Part shown: in pieces, positions 22,501 to 37,500 of the stretch
Position numbering within the stretch: the first letter of the stretch is position 1
Layout: each line of letters starts with the position of its first letter
Origin: Meghimatium bilineatum
Lineage: Eukaryota > Mollusca > Gastropoda > Stylommatophora > Philomycidae
Reading direction: 5' to 3'
NCBI GenBank assembly: GCA_034231615.1
Contig: CM067298.1
Location: 54,774,883-54,838,882 of the forward strand
DNA length: 64,000 nucleotides
Notes under the pieces: generated by a model
The model's input: the letters and a program-made list of their open reading frames with translations, nothing else
Told to the model about the DNA's origin: nothing
Databases searched by the model: none
Program-made: the position numbers and the translations under genes

Positions 22501-25500
22501 GCGTACGATGAAGAAGAAGAAGAATTCTCAGAAATAAATAACAAATGCTAGAGTAAAAACAATTAGTTTTTAAAAACAAAAGAAATTTGTTTTAGTGAAA
22601 ATGAAAGTAAAAGTATTCTCGCATGTAAAAGTAAAAAAGTACGAATTGGGTGAACGTAAAAATCAGTATCAGCGAATCACAAAGTTTAATCTTATCAAAT
22701 TATGATTGATTGAAACCAAAACTGACATATCCAGAAAAGAGTAAATGCCTCAAAAGCCTAAGGTGGGTCTATATGAAAAAACAATGATCCATACAAATAT
22801 TTACTATTTCTAACATTATTGTGTATTTCCATTTTTCAGTTGTCTTGAATCACAAGGTATTTACCTTCATGGTTGTTTTCAGTTTACTGTCATAAATAAA
22901 TATCTGGCCTCTTGAATCTCCCGCAAATATTAATCCTTCAGATTTTACAATGCAATTAATAAAGTTTGCAGGGCGCTTGACTTCGGGAATACCAACATCG
23001 ACATCCTCAGTTGGTACAAAAATGTCTGAAGATGAATCCTGTAATAAAAATAATAATATGTAAGATTATTCACAAAAAGGGCATGATTGCAATTATTATA
23101 ATACTTTATCATACTCCAAGTTATCATACTTCAGTTTTGCACAGTAAGTACATATTATCCATACTCCAAGTTAAATAGGTCAGAAAAATAGCGTGTTATC
23201 CTTGACATTTAACTCTAACAATTTTACATGTTTGCTATAAAGTTGATGCTGCAGCCTATAAAAGACATTTTCAACAACAAAAAAGTTTTTTATGTATTTT
23301 ATGTAACTCACTACTGCTGTAACTAAATAGACCTACCAAATTCTTAAAATCAGAGCTCAAGTTCAGCCTGAAGATTGAACCACAAGTTGTGCCAGTCAAT
23401 AATTCTCTTGTGTCTACATTCATCACAATAGGTCCTGGCCAGTCATGGTAATATATTTCACTTCTGTGGTTGATATTCTTTAGCCTAATGATTCAAAATA
23501 AAAAAAATGCAACCATAAGACACAAATAATACAAGTAATTCATTGAACTAACGCATGTACAGAATCAGATTATCATTAAGTGCCATCTCGACATTTGGCT
23601 GCAAAGGACCTCCAGTATCCTGTACACTTGCCTTGGTGCTGCCCTCTGACAGACTGTAACCTGTCCATCTCATGATGTTTCCCTCCCACTTGTATCTCTG
23701 CCTACCTCTTGCTCACCTTCCCAACTCTATCTTCAAGTAAGGTCTAGATTTTTATGTGGTATTAATAATCATATTATTGTCACCAGTTGTGCATTTAATT
23801 TTATTGTATATATAAGAACCATCTTCCATGTCTTGCTGAGCTCAAAAAAGGAGCACAGAATAGAGCACTTTTCTGTTAAGTGGACACACAAATTTGTGTT
23901 TTTATATTACAAAATCTTACTTTTTAAAAAACCTTTTTTGACATCGCATGTCAATATAATTTTTTTCATTCACAAAACAATGGTGTCTATGAATATTATG
24001 AACCTTCCATGAACTGAAAATGATACATTATATTTTTGACATCCTAGAGGAACCTAATAATGATATAAAAATAAAACACAGTAGTGGGATGGTTCTATTT
24101 CTGAACTCATTGCTACCACTTGTTTTTGTATTCTTAATTATTCTCCTCTTTCCTTGGTTATGCTATATTTCATTTTATATTGCAATTTATTTAATTAAAT
24201 GTATGTGCCCCCTTAATAGGAAGGTATTAATAATAGTAACACTGCTTTGTCTGTCATACATGTTGTGAGAGATTACTAAAGAGGTTGGGAGTGGGGTTTA
24301 CTACCCCATCCCATGATCTCTGTTGTGATACAAATGAAACCTGCTGAAGACCCATGCCTGGACTGCTGGAAGAAATTAACCCTTTTAACTGCAACATGCA
24401 AGAATTTAAATTGCAAGAGATTGCAAGAATTTAAAGGGAAAGTTGTCCCCTCTGGAGTTGAAGACTGCCCAGTCCATGGTATTTCACCCTACAGCGACAT
24501 TGAGTAAATCATGTCATCTTGAACGTGGAAAATTTCTGGAAAATTTCTCCAACAAAATAATCATAAACCAGTCTGAAGCTGAAAGTAAAATATCTCATGG
24601 CAACAAGAGTAACAAACACATTGTCCCTCAGAATACTATCATCACTATCATTCATGCAATAGCCATTTGTGTTATTATCTGTTTATTGCACAGGAATATC
24701 TCAACAGCAGTGCACAAACACTGCAGAACTAGTGAGAATAAACAACAACACAATATTATCATTTATAGTTTTTTCTTGTAATAGCATCACATTTATATGA
24801 ATTTGTTAATTCTTGCTCAATGTGATATATGTCCTTTGCAGAACATTGTTCTTGCTATTACTATAAGCCTCTAGGTTCTGCTTAAGCTGTCATCTCTTCA
24901 GTATCATATTAAAAAACCAGCCAAAGACGGATGTGTCGGGCCAATGTCACAAATAAAACCGCGACAACGCATTTCTATTCTCTGGACTACATCCTGCTAA
25001 AAATCTAGTAGGACCATGGTCCTGCTACAAGGGAGATCAAGCAGAAGCTTGAGATTGAACACTGAAGAAGAAGATATTCAAGAAGCCCTCAATATCCTTT
25101 GTCCATTGATGTCTTTGGCTGCCTGTCTCTTTCTTTTTTTCTTTCTAACCCATCCTGTCTTTTATTTTCCACAAATAAGTTTGCTAGCAATGTGGTGATA
25201 GTTTTATTATCAGGTATTTGTGAACAACTGCATTGGAGTTCGCCTCTCTGTCTAAAATATTCTTGGGACCTCTCTAACAGCATTTATTTTAAATTCTGAA
25301 ATTTTATTTTTTATTGCAGATATCATTTGGAAAGACACTATATAAATCTGCCTATTGATCCATATTTTTTGCCCAAACATTTCAAGCTACTCTTGATTAA
25401 TTTTTGATCTGCAAGGCTTTTTTAAATGAGTACAACTTGCACATAGGACTTCTGAGTTTATCGTCCATCATTGATAGAACAATGTACATATTCACACTTT

Positions 25501-28500
25501 TTACTCAAACTTAGGGCAATAGGCAATGTGAAACCACAATGTCTGGACAATGTTCTCCCTTACCCCCAACATTTTTTATCTATATGAAGTAATTTCATTA
25601 ATTACAAACATCTCTCTTTCTCTCTATGTGACATGTCCTTTGCAGAATGTTGTCCTCACTGCCACTCTGTAAGCCTCGTGGTTCTGTGTGATCTGCTCAG
25701 CTTACTCCAGTGTCATGTTCAGAAGGTTTTCGATGTCATGTGTCCATCATAGTCTTGGTCTGCCTCTTGTTCTCTTCCCTGGAACTTTCTCCTCCATGAT
25801 TAATCGTTCCAAACCATTGTGTCTTTTTTATATGTCCGAAATATGTTAAGTATGCGTTTTTTGATAGTTTTGAGGAGCCAGTCTTCTTTTATGTTCAGAT
25901 CTTTGCAGACATATGCGTTTAGTTCTTTTTTCTGTCCATAATATTCTTAAGACCTTTCTATAGCATTTCATTTCAAATACAGATAATTTCTTTTTCATTA
26001 TTTATGTCATTGACCAATTATCACAACTGTATGTTGCCACTAGAAAGATATAGCTTCTCTGAAGTTGTAACTTTGTTTTTCTGTTTGCTCCTTGCCATAT
26101 ATTTTTCATCTGTGATGTTTTTTTGTAGTGCCATTGCTAATCTTTTTCTTATATCTGCTGAGCAATCTCCTGTGATTTTGATGGCTGATCCTAGATACTC
26201 ATAGCTGTTAACATTTTCTAATTGTTCTTTGTCAATATCTATTTTAGGTGTGGCCATCATGAATTTCTTGGCATGTGTACATCCTAGTAGTTTGCCATTG
26301 CTTTCTGAGCCGGCTTTGGTCGCTTATCGTTTACCATCATTAATATGCCCTCTGTCCAATACAGGGCCTTTCCAAATCCCACCTTCGAAGCCGTTGTCGA
26401 TAATACGATTTTCTGCCTTCTCCACCAGCAATTGTGTGTACTGTAGAGAACATCCCCTTTACAAACATCAGTGTCAATAAAATATTTTTCAGCATAATCC
26501 TTTTTTGTGTAAAAGCAAGAAGTAAAATACTTTTCCTGCTACTATTCTCACTTTGGTTCTGAATATTTTTTAGTCATTCATCAGAAGTCAATTTGCATCC
26601 GAGTTGACAACATTGCTAATTATACTCTTGATTAGGAAAGTAGCATCATTGCACACAAGACATGGGATATTCCCAAATGCTCCACTCCAGCAGCCATTCA
26701 AGAGTGCATTCTCAAAGCTCTTGTATTATGTTAACTTATGCTGTACATGATGGACATTATTTTTCTTGCTATTTGATATGATCTAACTAAGAATGGTCTC
26801 AATGAATAATACTGAGAATTGTTGTGTAGTGCCATATGAAAAAAAAATGGTTTTCTACAATTAAGGTTTTAAAAAAGCTATAAAATAATACTCTTACTCA
26901 TCAACAGATTGAAGTCTGTTCTTGCCACCAGCACAGTAGATGCCACCCTGCCATGTTGTGAAGTAAATGAAACCAACACTTGGATGAATTACTACACCAG
27001 CAACTGACATTCCTGTTACAAATGAGCTTTGTTTTCTGCAAATTGCAAATAACAAATAATAGAAGTGAGATGTTCTTAATAATATTAAAAACTGATTGTC
27101 AATACTGCATGTTTCCCATTAGGAAGTTACAGGGTACGTTGGTACGTGTAAACCTGAATCATATATCCTAGAAAATACCACATATCACTTACATTTTGTG
27201 TTTTTGGCAGAATACAGTAAAACTATATGCCAAAACAATTTCTATCTAACTAGGTCTTTATCAGCATATTTTCCAAGAAAAATATTATATTATGATATAT
27301 GGCTACAGACGAAAATTAAAAGACAGCCACCAATATAGCTAAGATTTAAAGACACAAAACAGCAACCGACATAGCTAGAGATTAAAGGCAAAACTTTGAA
27401 GTTTTGAAGCTAATGAAGTTTTGCCAATCACTGGAAACACAGAAATAAAGACAATAAACAAAAATAAAAGTTAATGTTTCAACCAAAGGGCCTTTATCAA
27501 GAATACAACATCACATATAACAAATAAAGAATGACATTAACCATGATCGTGTAAAGGACCTAAAAAAATGGTGAAGATTTCAGACTAAAATCAGCAAGTA
27601 AATAGGCACATTCAGAAATACAAAAAAACAAGAGAAGCCACAGTACCAGATGTTATCAAAGGGTGTTATAGTCCACTACTTAAAACTCAGAGGCAGTTTT
27701 ACATGAGCAGTGACCTACTTCATTTGTTATGGTAATGCAATCTGATACAATTTCCAAATTCTCGCCATTGCAAAAAACACCCATTTCAGCCTACTGCTGA
27801 TTTCAAAAGACTAATAAAAAAATGGATCTTCACTGAGTTCACCTCTTTAAAAACATTGCACCAACTCACCTCAAATTTTTCTTCCACTGAAGTTTGCAGA
27901 GTTTCAATTTAGATATTAATTTCCTACACATAATCTTTATAACTTTTACTACATGATTGGTTTTATGGATTTCTCAAGTTCTTTACTCCACTATTGAGTT
28001 ACTATGCTAGGTTAGCAAAATACATTATGGTATATTTTAGCACATCTTATCATAAATTATGCAACACACACCTGACATAGAAACCATCCTTCCGGTTAGG
28101 CACTTCCCAGATAGTAATGCAGTTGTCATCTCCTCCTGTTACAAATCTGTCTGTTCCATATCCGTCAAAGCAACCACAATTCACAGATTTCTCATGTGCC
28201 TGGTGATATTCAATAAATTAGTTAATAGCTCAATATATAAGAAGTATTTATATATTGTTCTGAAATAATACATTTTAATGCATAGTTTTAAAAAACTTTA
28301 ATGCATAGTTTTTCACTTATAATAATATCTTTAACTGCAATAAAAGTTGTATAATCATTGGAGAAAGTTACAACCAGGGATGGAATGTAAATCAACATAG
28401 AAAAAAAGCACAATATTGGTTAGCAGCAAGAAGACACAGATGCAGACCAATAAGATTATGATGAATGAGCATAAAATACCAAGTAACAACTTACAAAAAT

Positions 28501-31500
28501 TTGTGATCATATATATTCAATGATGAAAAATCCAAAGTAAAGGTAAAGTAGGAACAGATGGCCTTAGCTTCTATGTCAAATTAGTTAGTTAGTCCTAAGA
28601 TTTTTCTCACTGCACCCTAAGTGCTCAGATCTGCTCCTCAAAATATCCCTCAGCATGTAGCAACTCACCATACTACTCTGTGTTAGTTTACCAGTCTCCT
28701 CTGGTAACCAGCACAATACTCCTATTTAACCATGCCCCTCTTGGCATGGTATTACTGTGGACTATCTCCTTAAGATCATTCAGAACATCATCCAGTCCAA
28801 TGTTTGTATAGTCCTCATGATCACCATACCAGCAAGCATGTCTGTGCTTTCACATGCAAGCATGTCCAGGAACAAATATGAAATAGATTCTTGTCAGATT
28901 TTTTTTTAAATTATAAAATGTTATCAGAAATAGAATAGGCACATCGGCGCATGATTTGCTTATTCATATACATTACAAAAAATATCTTCCTTAGAGCAGT
29001 CAGAAAATCAGCTCGGTCCATTGCTTGTCTCATCTCCATCCAAAACACCAGCTCAGTCCAGGCACAAATATGAAATTGATTCTTGCAAAATTGATAGCTT
29101 CATTGACTTCAACCACTGTCTACGTGCCCATTCCTTCTCAATCTTTTTTAGGCATGCTCATTGAGTCACTGAGAAAGCATACATGAGCATAGGTTTGAGA
29201 CTCTAAACATCCCATTACCCTGGTTACCACCATGATCTCCATGGTCATGCTGTGTGTAGCTGTAGCAATTGCACCGCTGTCTACACTCACAATTTTCTTT
29301 CCAACCATAGTAAACATCCATGAGTTGCACACATTCCAAACAACAGAACCATCTATATAAATGACCTCAGATGAATTTTCATCAATCAAGGCCTGAACTT
29401 CTGCTTCACAACCAAAGTAGTTCTTTAGCTGACTCACTCTGTCAAGTCTGATGTATACTGAAAAGACGTTGCATAGTTTTGATGGCACTTTCTCCCATTC
29501 TACACCACGATCTATGTTATCGGGGGTGGGGGACATACATGCTGAATAATATCCTCCGCCTGACTCATCCATGATATTCCTCTTTTATGTCTGGTAAAGT
29601 TCTAATTTCTCAGTGCAGAGGAAGATTCATGTCTGTACTAATGAAGGAAAGCATGTGCTTCTCAGATCCTTATTCTATCCTCCATGGTTGGAAAATCAAG
29701 GAGGTAGCACAACTCTGGACAAGCTGTGTCTTCAATATATGATGTGCATTGCCTTGTTTTGCACACTCTCCAGTTTTTTCCAGTTGTGTATGGCTGAGAG
29801 TTAGGATCACCAGAGCGTATTCGGTAACTGAAAGGACCAGACCCTGATACAATAGAATGAGGTGGTGTTTACTGCAGCCATTACTCTTATTATACTCAAA
29901 ACTTTCCTGGCTTTAACTATCACCTGGTTTTCATGTTCAGAAAAAGCAAGATTTCTGTCAAATCACACTCCCAAATACTTCATTGCATGTGTTCTCTCAA
30001 TTACCAATGTACACAATTCCACAGTTGGAGTAATGACAATATGGTTTTTCAGAGAACAATGTTACTTATCTTTTAGTTGGGTGACTAGTGCTCATGTTTC
30101 TTTGCACTGCCCACTATGTAAAATGCAATATCAGTGTTTTAGTAAAGTTCAAGATTAATCTCATTAGTCATATCTATTACAATGTTAATTAAAGAAGAAT
30201 TCTACACATTTTCCATAAAAGTATAAGACTAATCGGTACCCATGAAATCAACAATGCATACAGATCAACAAAAACTCACATTTTCAGTATTTAAATAACA
30301 GCATGCCTCGTTTGGACTCAAGTGGACATGATTCCCTGTCCCAAAAATTCCAAAGAGGGAAGAAACAGAAGTCAAAGGTGGAAGGAAGACAAATGAAAAT
30401 CATGTCCTTACATTATCAAAGAATAACTAATCATAATCTTTCCTCACTCATTCGTATCATGAGGATAAATATTGGAGGATTCTGTGCATTGATGTACTTG
30501 CTGCAATAATCTATGATTCTAATAAATTATAGGTAATCTATAGTAATAATCTATAGGAAAAGCTCGTTATCTTCAGAAAAGAAATTACTGAGTTTCGAGA
30601 AAAATGTCTTCGTAGGTTAACTAACACCCATTGGAGTGAATTCAAATCGAATGATAAAATCAGAGAAGAGACACATCAAAATTTCATCACAGATGTTATC
30701 AGAAAACACTGTTGGTCCTACATCGGGCATGTCCTACGCGCAGACACCAACAGAATACACCACCAATCTCTTGAATGGATACCTACAAGCAAAAGAGCAA
30801 GGGGTAGACCAACAGAAACACTCAGAAGAACAATACTTAGAGAAAGTAAAACAACCAATATTCATACTATTCAAGAACTGCACAGAATAGCTTTGAACAG
30901 ACAGAATTGGAGAGATCTGACCTCTGCCCTATGCGCTAACTTCAGTGCAAAAGGAAAATGAATCTATAGTCTACTGACATGCACAAGTAGATAATAATAC
31001 TACTGATTAAAGCATATGAATGCTTTAACCAGTATTTTTCATTTCAAAGACAGATATATTGCCACCATGGTATCATTATATGCTTGTTTGTTAAGACTTT
31101 CTTTGATGTTATCTATTCATCTGTTTCTTGGTCTTTCTCTGACTAACCTGATTGTATTTCATTATATGCATTTGTAGGGAGTTTAGTTTGTTCCATTCTC
31201 ATAAGATTGTATTTATTGCCTCTCTATATATTTGATGCATTATGTGCCTATTCTATTTCTGATAACATTTCTTAACCTGTCTAACCTAGGAGCACTGACA
31301 GTATTTCTCAATCATTTCATTTCACATATTAACTTTCTCTAGTATGAAGATGTCAGTGTCCAAGTCTGGCATTGCTAACAGTGCATTGCTAACAGTGTGT
31401 TGGTAGAAAAATACTTTATCATTTGTTGTTTAACTTCAATCTTGATTTTTGGATATTGAAATGTGACTGCAGATAAATCACTGCATTTCATTTTTTGTAT

Positions 31501-34500
31501 GTTCTTTCTCTCTTTCTATTGGGGCTTCTATTATTGGTGAAAATAGTACATTTCAACTCTGAAACAGTTTTCACTTTGGTATTATCTATTTGTAAGTATT
31601 TATAGCCTGCCTTTTGTATACTGACTTACATGCTGTACTTTCATTACTGCTATGGGTAATATGATGATGATATCTTAAGACATAATTATTAATACAAGAT
31701 GACACTAATTTAGTTTCATTAATGTCTTTATGTGCAGGAGAAGACTATACTATAATACTATCACTATTATTATTATAATTCTAACACTCTGATGGAACGG
31801 AAAGGTGGAAATAGCTGGTTAGAAAGGCAATGGGCACAAAGACATAGTGAAGAGCCACAATTACAAACATAGAAAGGTTTGTGAGGAAATTGATAAGACT
31901 GAAGTCAGATGTATTGCTGCTAATGAGTTACGGTATTAGCCATTGAATCCAGAATGAAAATTCTGGTAATTATAAGAGACAATAAACAGAAAGGACAAGT
32001 GAGTCTCTTCCCAATTTATCCAACTGCATAGAGGCAGAAAGTTGGAAGATTCCTTCATCAGTTTATTACTTAGACTGACAAACATGATAAGGATAATTGA
32101 TTCTCTTATTCCAACCTATCAAATCATATAAAGTGTTATTACACATCAGAGACACCCACCAAAGACAGATGTGTCAGACCATTGGCACAAATAAAACGGT
32201 AACACAACACATTTCCATTCTCTGGACTACATCCTGCTAGAAATCTAGTTGGACCATGGTTCTGCTACAAGATCCACAAGGAGTTTGAGAATGAACGATG
32301 AAGAAGAAGATCAGGGACACAAGAATATTAATGAACATTATTATTGGACACTCTTTACCTGGAAACTGTATTTTACATGCAACAGTTTATCTTCGTCACG
32401 CTGCCAAATTTTTATCACACCATCTCTGAAAAATGAAATTGATCAAAATTATTTAGATTTTTGAATGTAATGATATTTTTTAATCCCACATTTAGATGTT
32501 AAAATATGTAACTATATATAAGTTACACCTATACAAATATGTCTGCTTACTTAGATTTGTGGTTTTTTCTTATGAATGTTACAAATATATAACTATAGTT
32601 ATATAAAACCATAAAAAATAACTCTGTAGCATCACTTGCATTTACTGCCAAGGATATATAGTTGCTCAAGGTAATGAGTGAGTAGACTTGCATTAATACA
32701 TCAATTGGTGGAGTGTTAATAATGGAGTAGGGGGTTGAACTGAAACTTCTTCATTAGCGCCTGTTGGATTCAGGTACAGGGATTGACAACACATCAAGGC
32801 TGAGATAAGGAGAATTTTATATTAACGCGAAACTAGCACAACTGGATGCCTACAAGGTAGAATAATGAGCATACTAAACCATCAAGACACAGGAAGTATT
32901 ATCATGTATACACTTTGACATATGTTGGGGGAGATTGAGCACTTATGGGTATGCCTATAAGTCAGTTAATAACTCACATCTATAAAGAAGTTATGTTTAC
33001 ACAAATATGATTGCTTACATAGATTTATGGTTTTCTCTTCAACATGGTAAAGACTTGAATGTAAGGAGATTTCAGTAAAACTGCTAAGGATAAACAGAAT
33101 ATCAAATGGTCAGTTACCAGTAAAAACATCAGTATAGCAAAAGACAATACTACATGATCATCATGTGTCACCTGGCTATAAAGGGGAACAAGGAATAGTA
33201 AATTACTACTTGTGATGCATGTCACAAAGGAGACAACTTAATAGGTTCATGAAGATGGAGTTGGCTGTACCATCCCATCCCATAAAGGGTCAAAGTGATT
33301 AGACACCATAATTAAATCAGATGTGTGTAGCTAAAGGTCACAGATATTGCAGTCAAGCCGTAAACCATGACACACTGCACTCTGTTCTCTGATCTACATC
33401 CTGCTAATCTGCAGGAGTTTTAGAATGAATACAGAATGATTACAAAACCAAGAAAGATTTTTAAAGTAAGAGACCTTATACACATAACAAATTAAAAAAT
33501 AAAGAAAATTAATCCAAGAAACAATACAGCCAGACAAATCAAATATCCCATGAGTGAATTTTATCGCAGACTACCTGATACCTCTTATTAATGGAAGATT
33601 CACGGGCAGGTCATTTTTGAGCCATGAGGTAAATTCATTTTTTAACATTCTCGATCTAACTTTTTTTCCACTTCTCAATCTTTGTCCTCTGTTATCATTA
33701 CTGTCATGTTATTTTACATATCTAAACTGAAAACTATATTGTATTGTTAAGTTATTAAGCATGTTACCTTGTCAAGATAATTTTTGTTTTCATTATATTT
33801 TATAAAAATTGTGAACAGTGTGATTTTGGGGTAACGCCGCGCACACTGATGGGGCAAACATGCGCTGCGAACTCACTGCGCATGTTTGCCCCAGTCACTT
33901 CCCCCTCATGTTACCAAATATTTAAACCAATATTTTATTGTCACGTTATGTTTCTTTTTAGGAATAGAAACGGAAAATTGAGAAAATGATGCTGCTGACT
34001 GAAAATGAAGCCGTCGCTGCTATAGATGCACAATATCCACGAGTCATAGTTGTACGATATCCGCCGATAATAGGTGAAAAGTCTTCGCTATTCACAGATG
34101 CACGATCTCCGCTATTCCTCCGCTATCCATGGATGCACGTTCTCCGCTATTTATAGATGCATGATCCCTGTCGGTTATAACTGCACAATCTTCACGGGTC
34201 ATAGTTGTACGACCTCCGCAGATAATAGATGCACTACCTCCACCGATGCACAATACCCGCTATTCATAGATTCATGATCTCCGCTATTCATAGATGCACG
34301 TTCTCCGCTATTCATAGATGCACGTTCCCCGCTATTCATAGATACATGTTCTCTGCTATTCATAGATGCACGATCTCCGCTATTAATAGATGCACTTCTC
34401 CGCTATTCATAAATGCATGTTCCCCACTATTCGTAGATGCACGTTCTCTGCTATTCATAGATGCACAATCTCCGCCGGTCATAGATACACGATCTCCACT

Positions 34501-37500
34501 GGTCATAATTGCATGATCTCCGACCGGTCATAATTGCACTATCTCTGCCGGTCATAGATGCATTATTGCCACCGGTCATAGTTGCTCGATCTCTGTCTGT
34601 CATAGTTGTACGATCTCCACTATTCATAGATAGTTGAAATTATAGTCAAACGCTTTATAGAGCACTCCAACACGTTGTTATAGTTTCAAACGGATCTAAG
34701 CACCTATTCTCTGTATTATCATTTTTTTTCATATTTACGTGTTTTCATTTTTTTCGTATTAAAGTTACATAAATTACATATGCCTAGTCTTTGTGGTCTA
34801 TAATTTTCTCACATTATGACTGGCTATGTTAAGATAGGAAGTGATGTTGTTATTTTGTTGGTTTTGTCAATTTTCCCATGATTTCGTAATTGTTTTTGCA
34901 TGGCGCATTTGCCCCAAAAATTGGGGCAAAGGTGTGATTTTACTCATGTTCATAAAATCTCATTTCTACGGACTAAACATGATTGTATGTTGTAAATACT
35001 CTGACCATTGTTAGATGGATGAATAAGCTACACACTGCTGCTAGTTTGGTCTCTCATAGTTGAGTCTATTTGTCAGAATACGCAAAAAAGTGAAAGATGA
35101 GCATCATTGTCCCCGGCTACCCTATTTGTTTCTACAAAAGGCCTTTATCAAGACAAAACATAAATAGAAGACAGAACTGCCTGTGAGCAGATCACTACAC
35201 AATACATTGATTATGTATATTGATTAGTGTGCTTTTAGTAATTTGTAAAACTTCATTAACTTTTGTTCACTTTTCACCTATTGGATTTCTACTGCAAATC
35301 CCACTTGCTATCAGGTGAATTAGATGACAAACAATTAAACTAAGACAAAAACTACGGCAAAGCTTAAACACATAAAATAAGAGACAAATTAGGCAAATAA
35401 AAACAATGATATTCACCTGCTTCCTGAGATAGCAGTCGAATTATCGGTAGCTAAAGACACAAAAGTGACAGATGAATCATGCTTGCTCAAGTTTATTTCC
35501 TCCTTCAGAGTTGGCTGCCAAAGACGCAAGGTGTTATCAAGAGAGCAACTAGCAATGTGGTTGTGTTTATCTGCAGCAACGGATAGCACTCGATTTGAAT
35601 GTCCAGTCAAGCATGCAAGTGTATTTGCCTGGGAAACAAAACACACCAAATTATGGAAAATAAAAGCATGGTCAATTAGAACATATAAATATATACTACT
35701 GAAAATAATTTAAAGGGCCACTTAACATACTCCCACCATATTAAAAGTCAAGAAAATTGTAAGTATGTTATATTTAGTCTCACATAAATGCATACATAAA
35801 TCTATGTAATATTATACTGCTATTAACTAGCTTTTAAATGTCGGAATGCTAGCAGTTTATATCTACACTTGCAAACCTAACTCATTGAACTAGGTGATTT
35901 GAATGCCAGCAATCCACATTTTACTGTCGATAAAATTGTGTGATACATTAAATCTTAGTGCTTCAATAGCATATGCACATCTAAAATTCTTGTTATTTTA
36001 GTTTATCTACTCGCCACTTAAGATTACAGCTTCTAGAAAGAAACAGTAAAAAATCAACAACAAAAATGTATAGGTCATCATTTTATGCACCAGCACTTGA
36101 GAATATTAGGTAGAGTAAGAAGTATATTAATCAGAAGAACCCCTACAATTATCATAATGCACATTCTTTGACATCTGTAGGAGAAGATTAAGCACCTATT
36201 TATTTGTCTGCAATGCAATACATCAATTCATAACAAAACTAAATACATTTTGTTTGCATGATTTCATTTTTCTTACAAAAATTACCAACCTGTAATGGCT
36301 TCCAGATCCAGACATCCCCATCATCTCCAGCAGATGCTACGATTACATCTTGCACATTGACATCATTGCGATGAGCTTTGGGCTTTTTATGTTCATTTGA
36401 ATCATCAACTTCCATAGCAGCTATTTCTGCCCAGCTCTTCTCTTCAGTTTCATTTTCATCAGCTAAAATATACAAAAATTATATCTTCAGATACATCACT
36501 CAAATATTTTTATATTTTTATCATTGTCAACATATCCATTCTGGCATAGATGTCATAAGTACAGAATTTTAAAATAAAACTTTGTAATTAACTCTGTTCC
36601 ATAAACAAAAAATGTTGATTTCAAGCAAATCTTAAATGTGTGATGGAAGTACTCCTGGCGATTATCCCCAGATAATTACTGTAATGGGATCTCTAGTGAA
36701 AAGAAGTCAGCAGGTCACTACTATGACTTATTTGTGTGTTTCTATAGTTATTTAGTCGTGGCAGCCCAATTCCATTCTTATAAAGTATGCAGTTCGTTTT
36801 TAACATTTCCAAGGATTCATAAAGTGAGGTATGAACTGCTTAGAGTTTCTTTGTTCAAAGTATTTAAAGAACAGAAGATGTGCTATTCCTTGAGTGTGGA
36901 ATGACAAAATGAGGATAAGAATTTGAAATGTTATCTGAGATCTACAATCAGTGAAGATCTCTTAACACTATCCGAGCGTAAAAATGATATATTGTGGATA
37001 ATGTGGTCCAATATCACTGTAAATACAAAATATTGTTGTTACAGATATATAATGTTACAATATAATGTTGATTCATTTCTATGGTAAATGGTTGGTTGCT
37101 GATCCAGCATTCATGGGGTCATGTCCTTTGACCCATCTATGATTAATAAATTTGAATTAGCTAATTCTGCTGTTCAAAACTTTGGAAAATGAAATGTGGT
37201 ACAATGTTTCAGGTGCAGTAACATTTTAATTTTAATTAAAGTTTGCATTGTTTAGCTTTTTTTTTAGAGTTTGATTGCGAAAACATTATTTCAAGTGATG
37301 AGTCATAAAACTGTTTTTGACTTTGACAATTAATTCCACCCAAATCCTGGAATAATCTCCCCCCGAAAGAGCAAATTAATGCAGAACTGTACAAGAGAGT
37401 TGTCATAGCCTCAGAAACCTTAGAAAAGCTATCACAGATAGTGTGGAGAGATCTACTGATATCATCATGTATTGATGGAAAACACAATGTAATCAGCTTT

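Noticed and set aside
34229..34516. 95-residue frame of octapeptide repeats (SAIHRCTF)
   Set aside because: It is a by-product of a 24-bp minisatellite. Units vary without codon bias and several frames are open.
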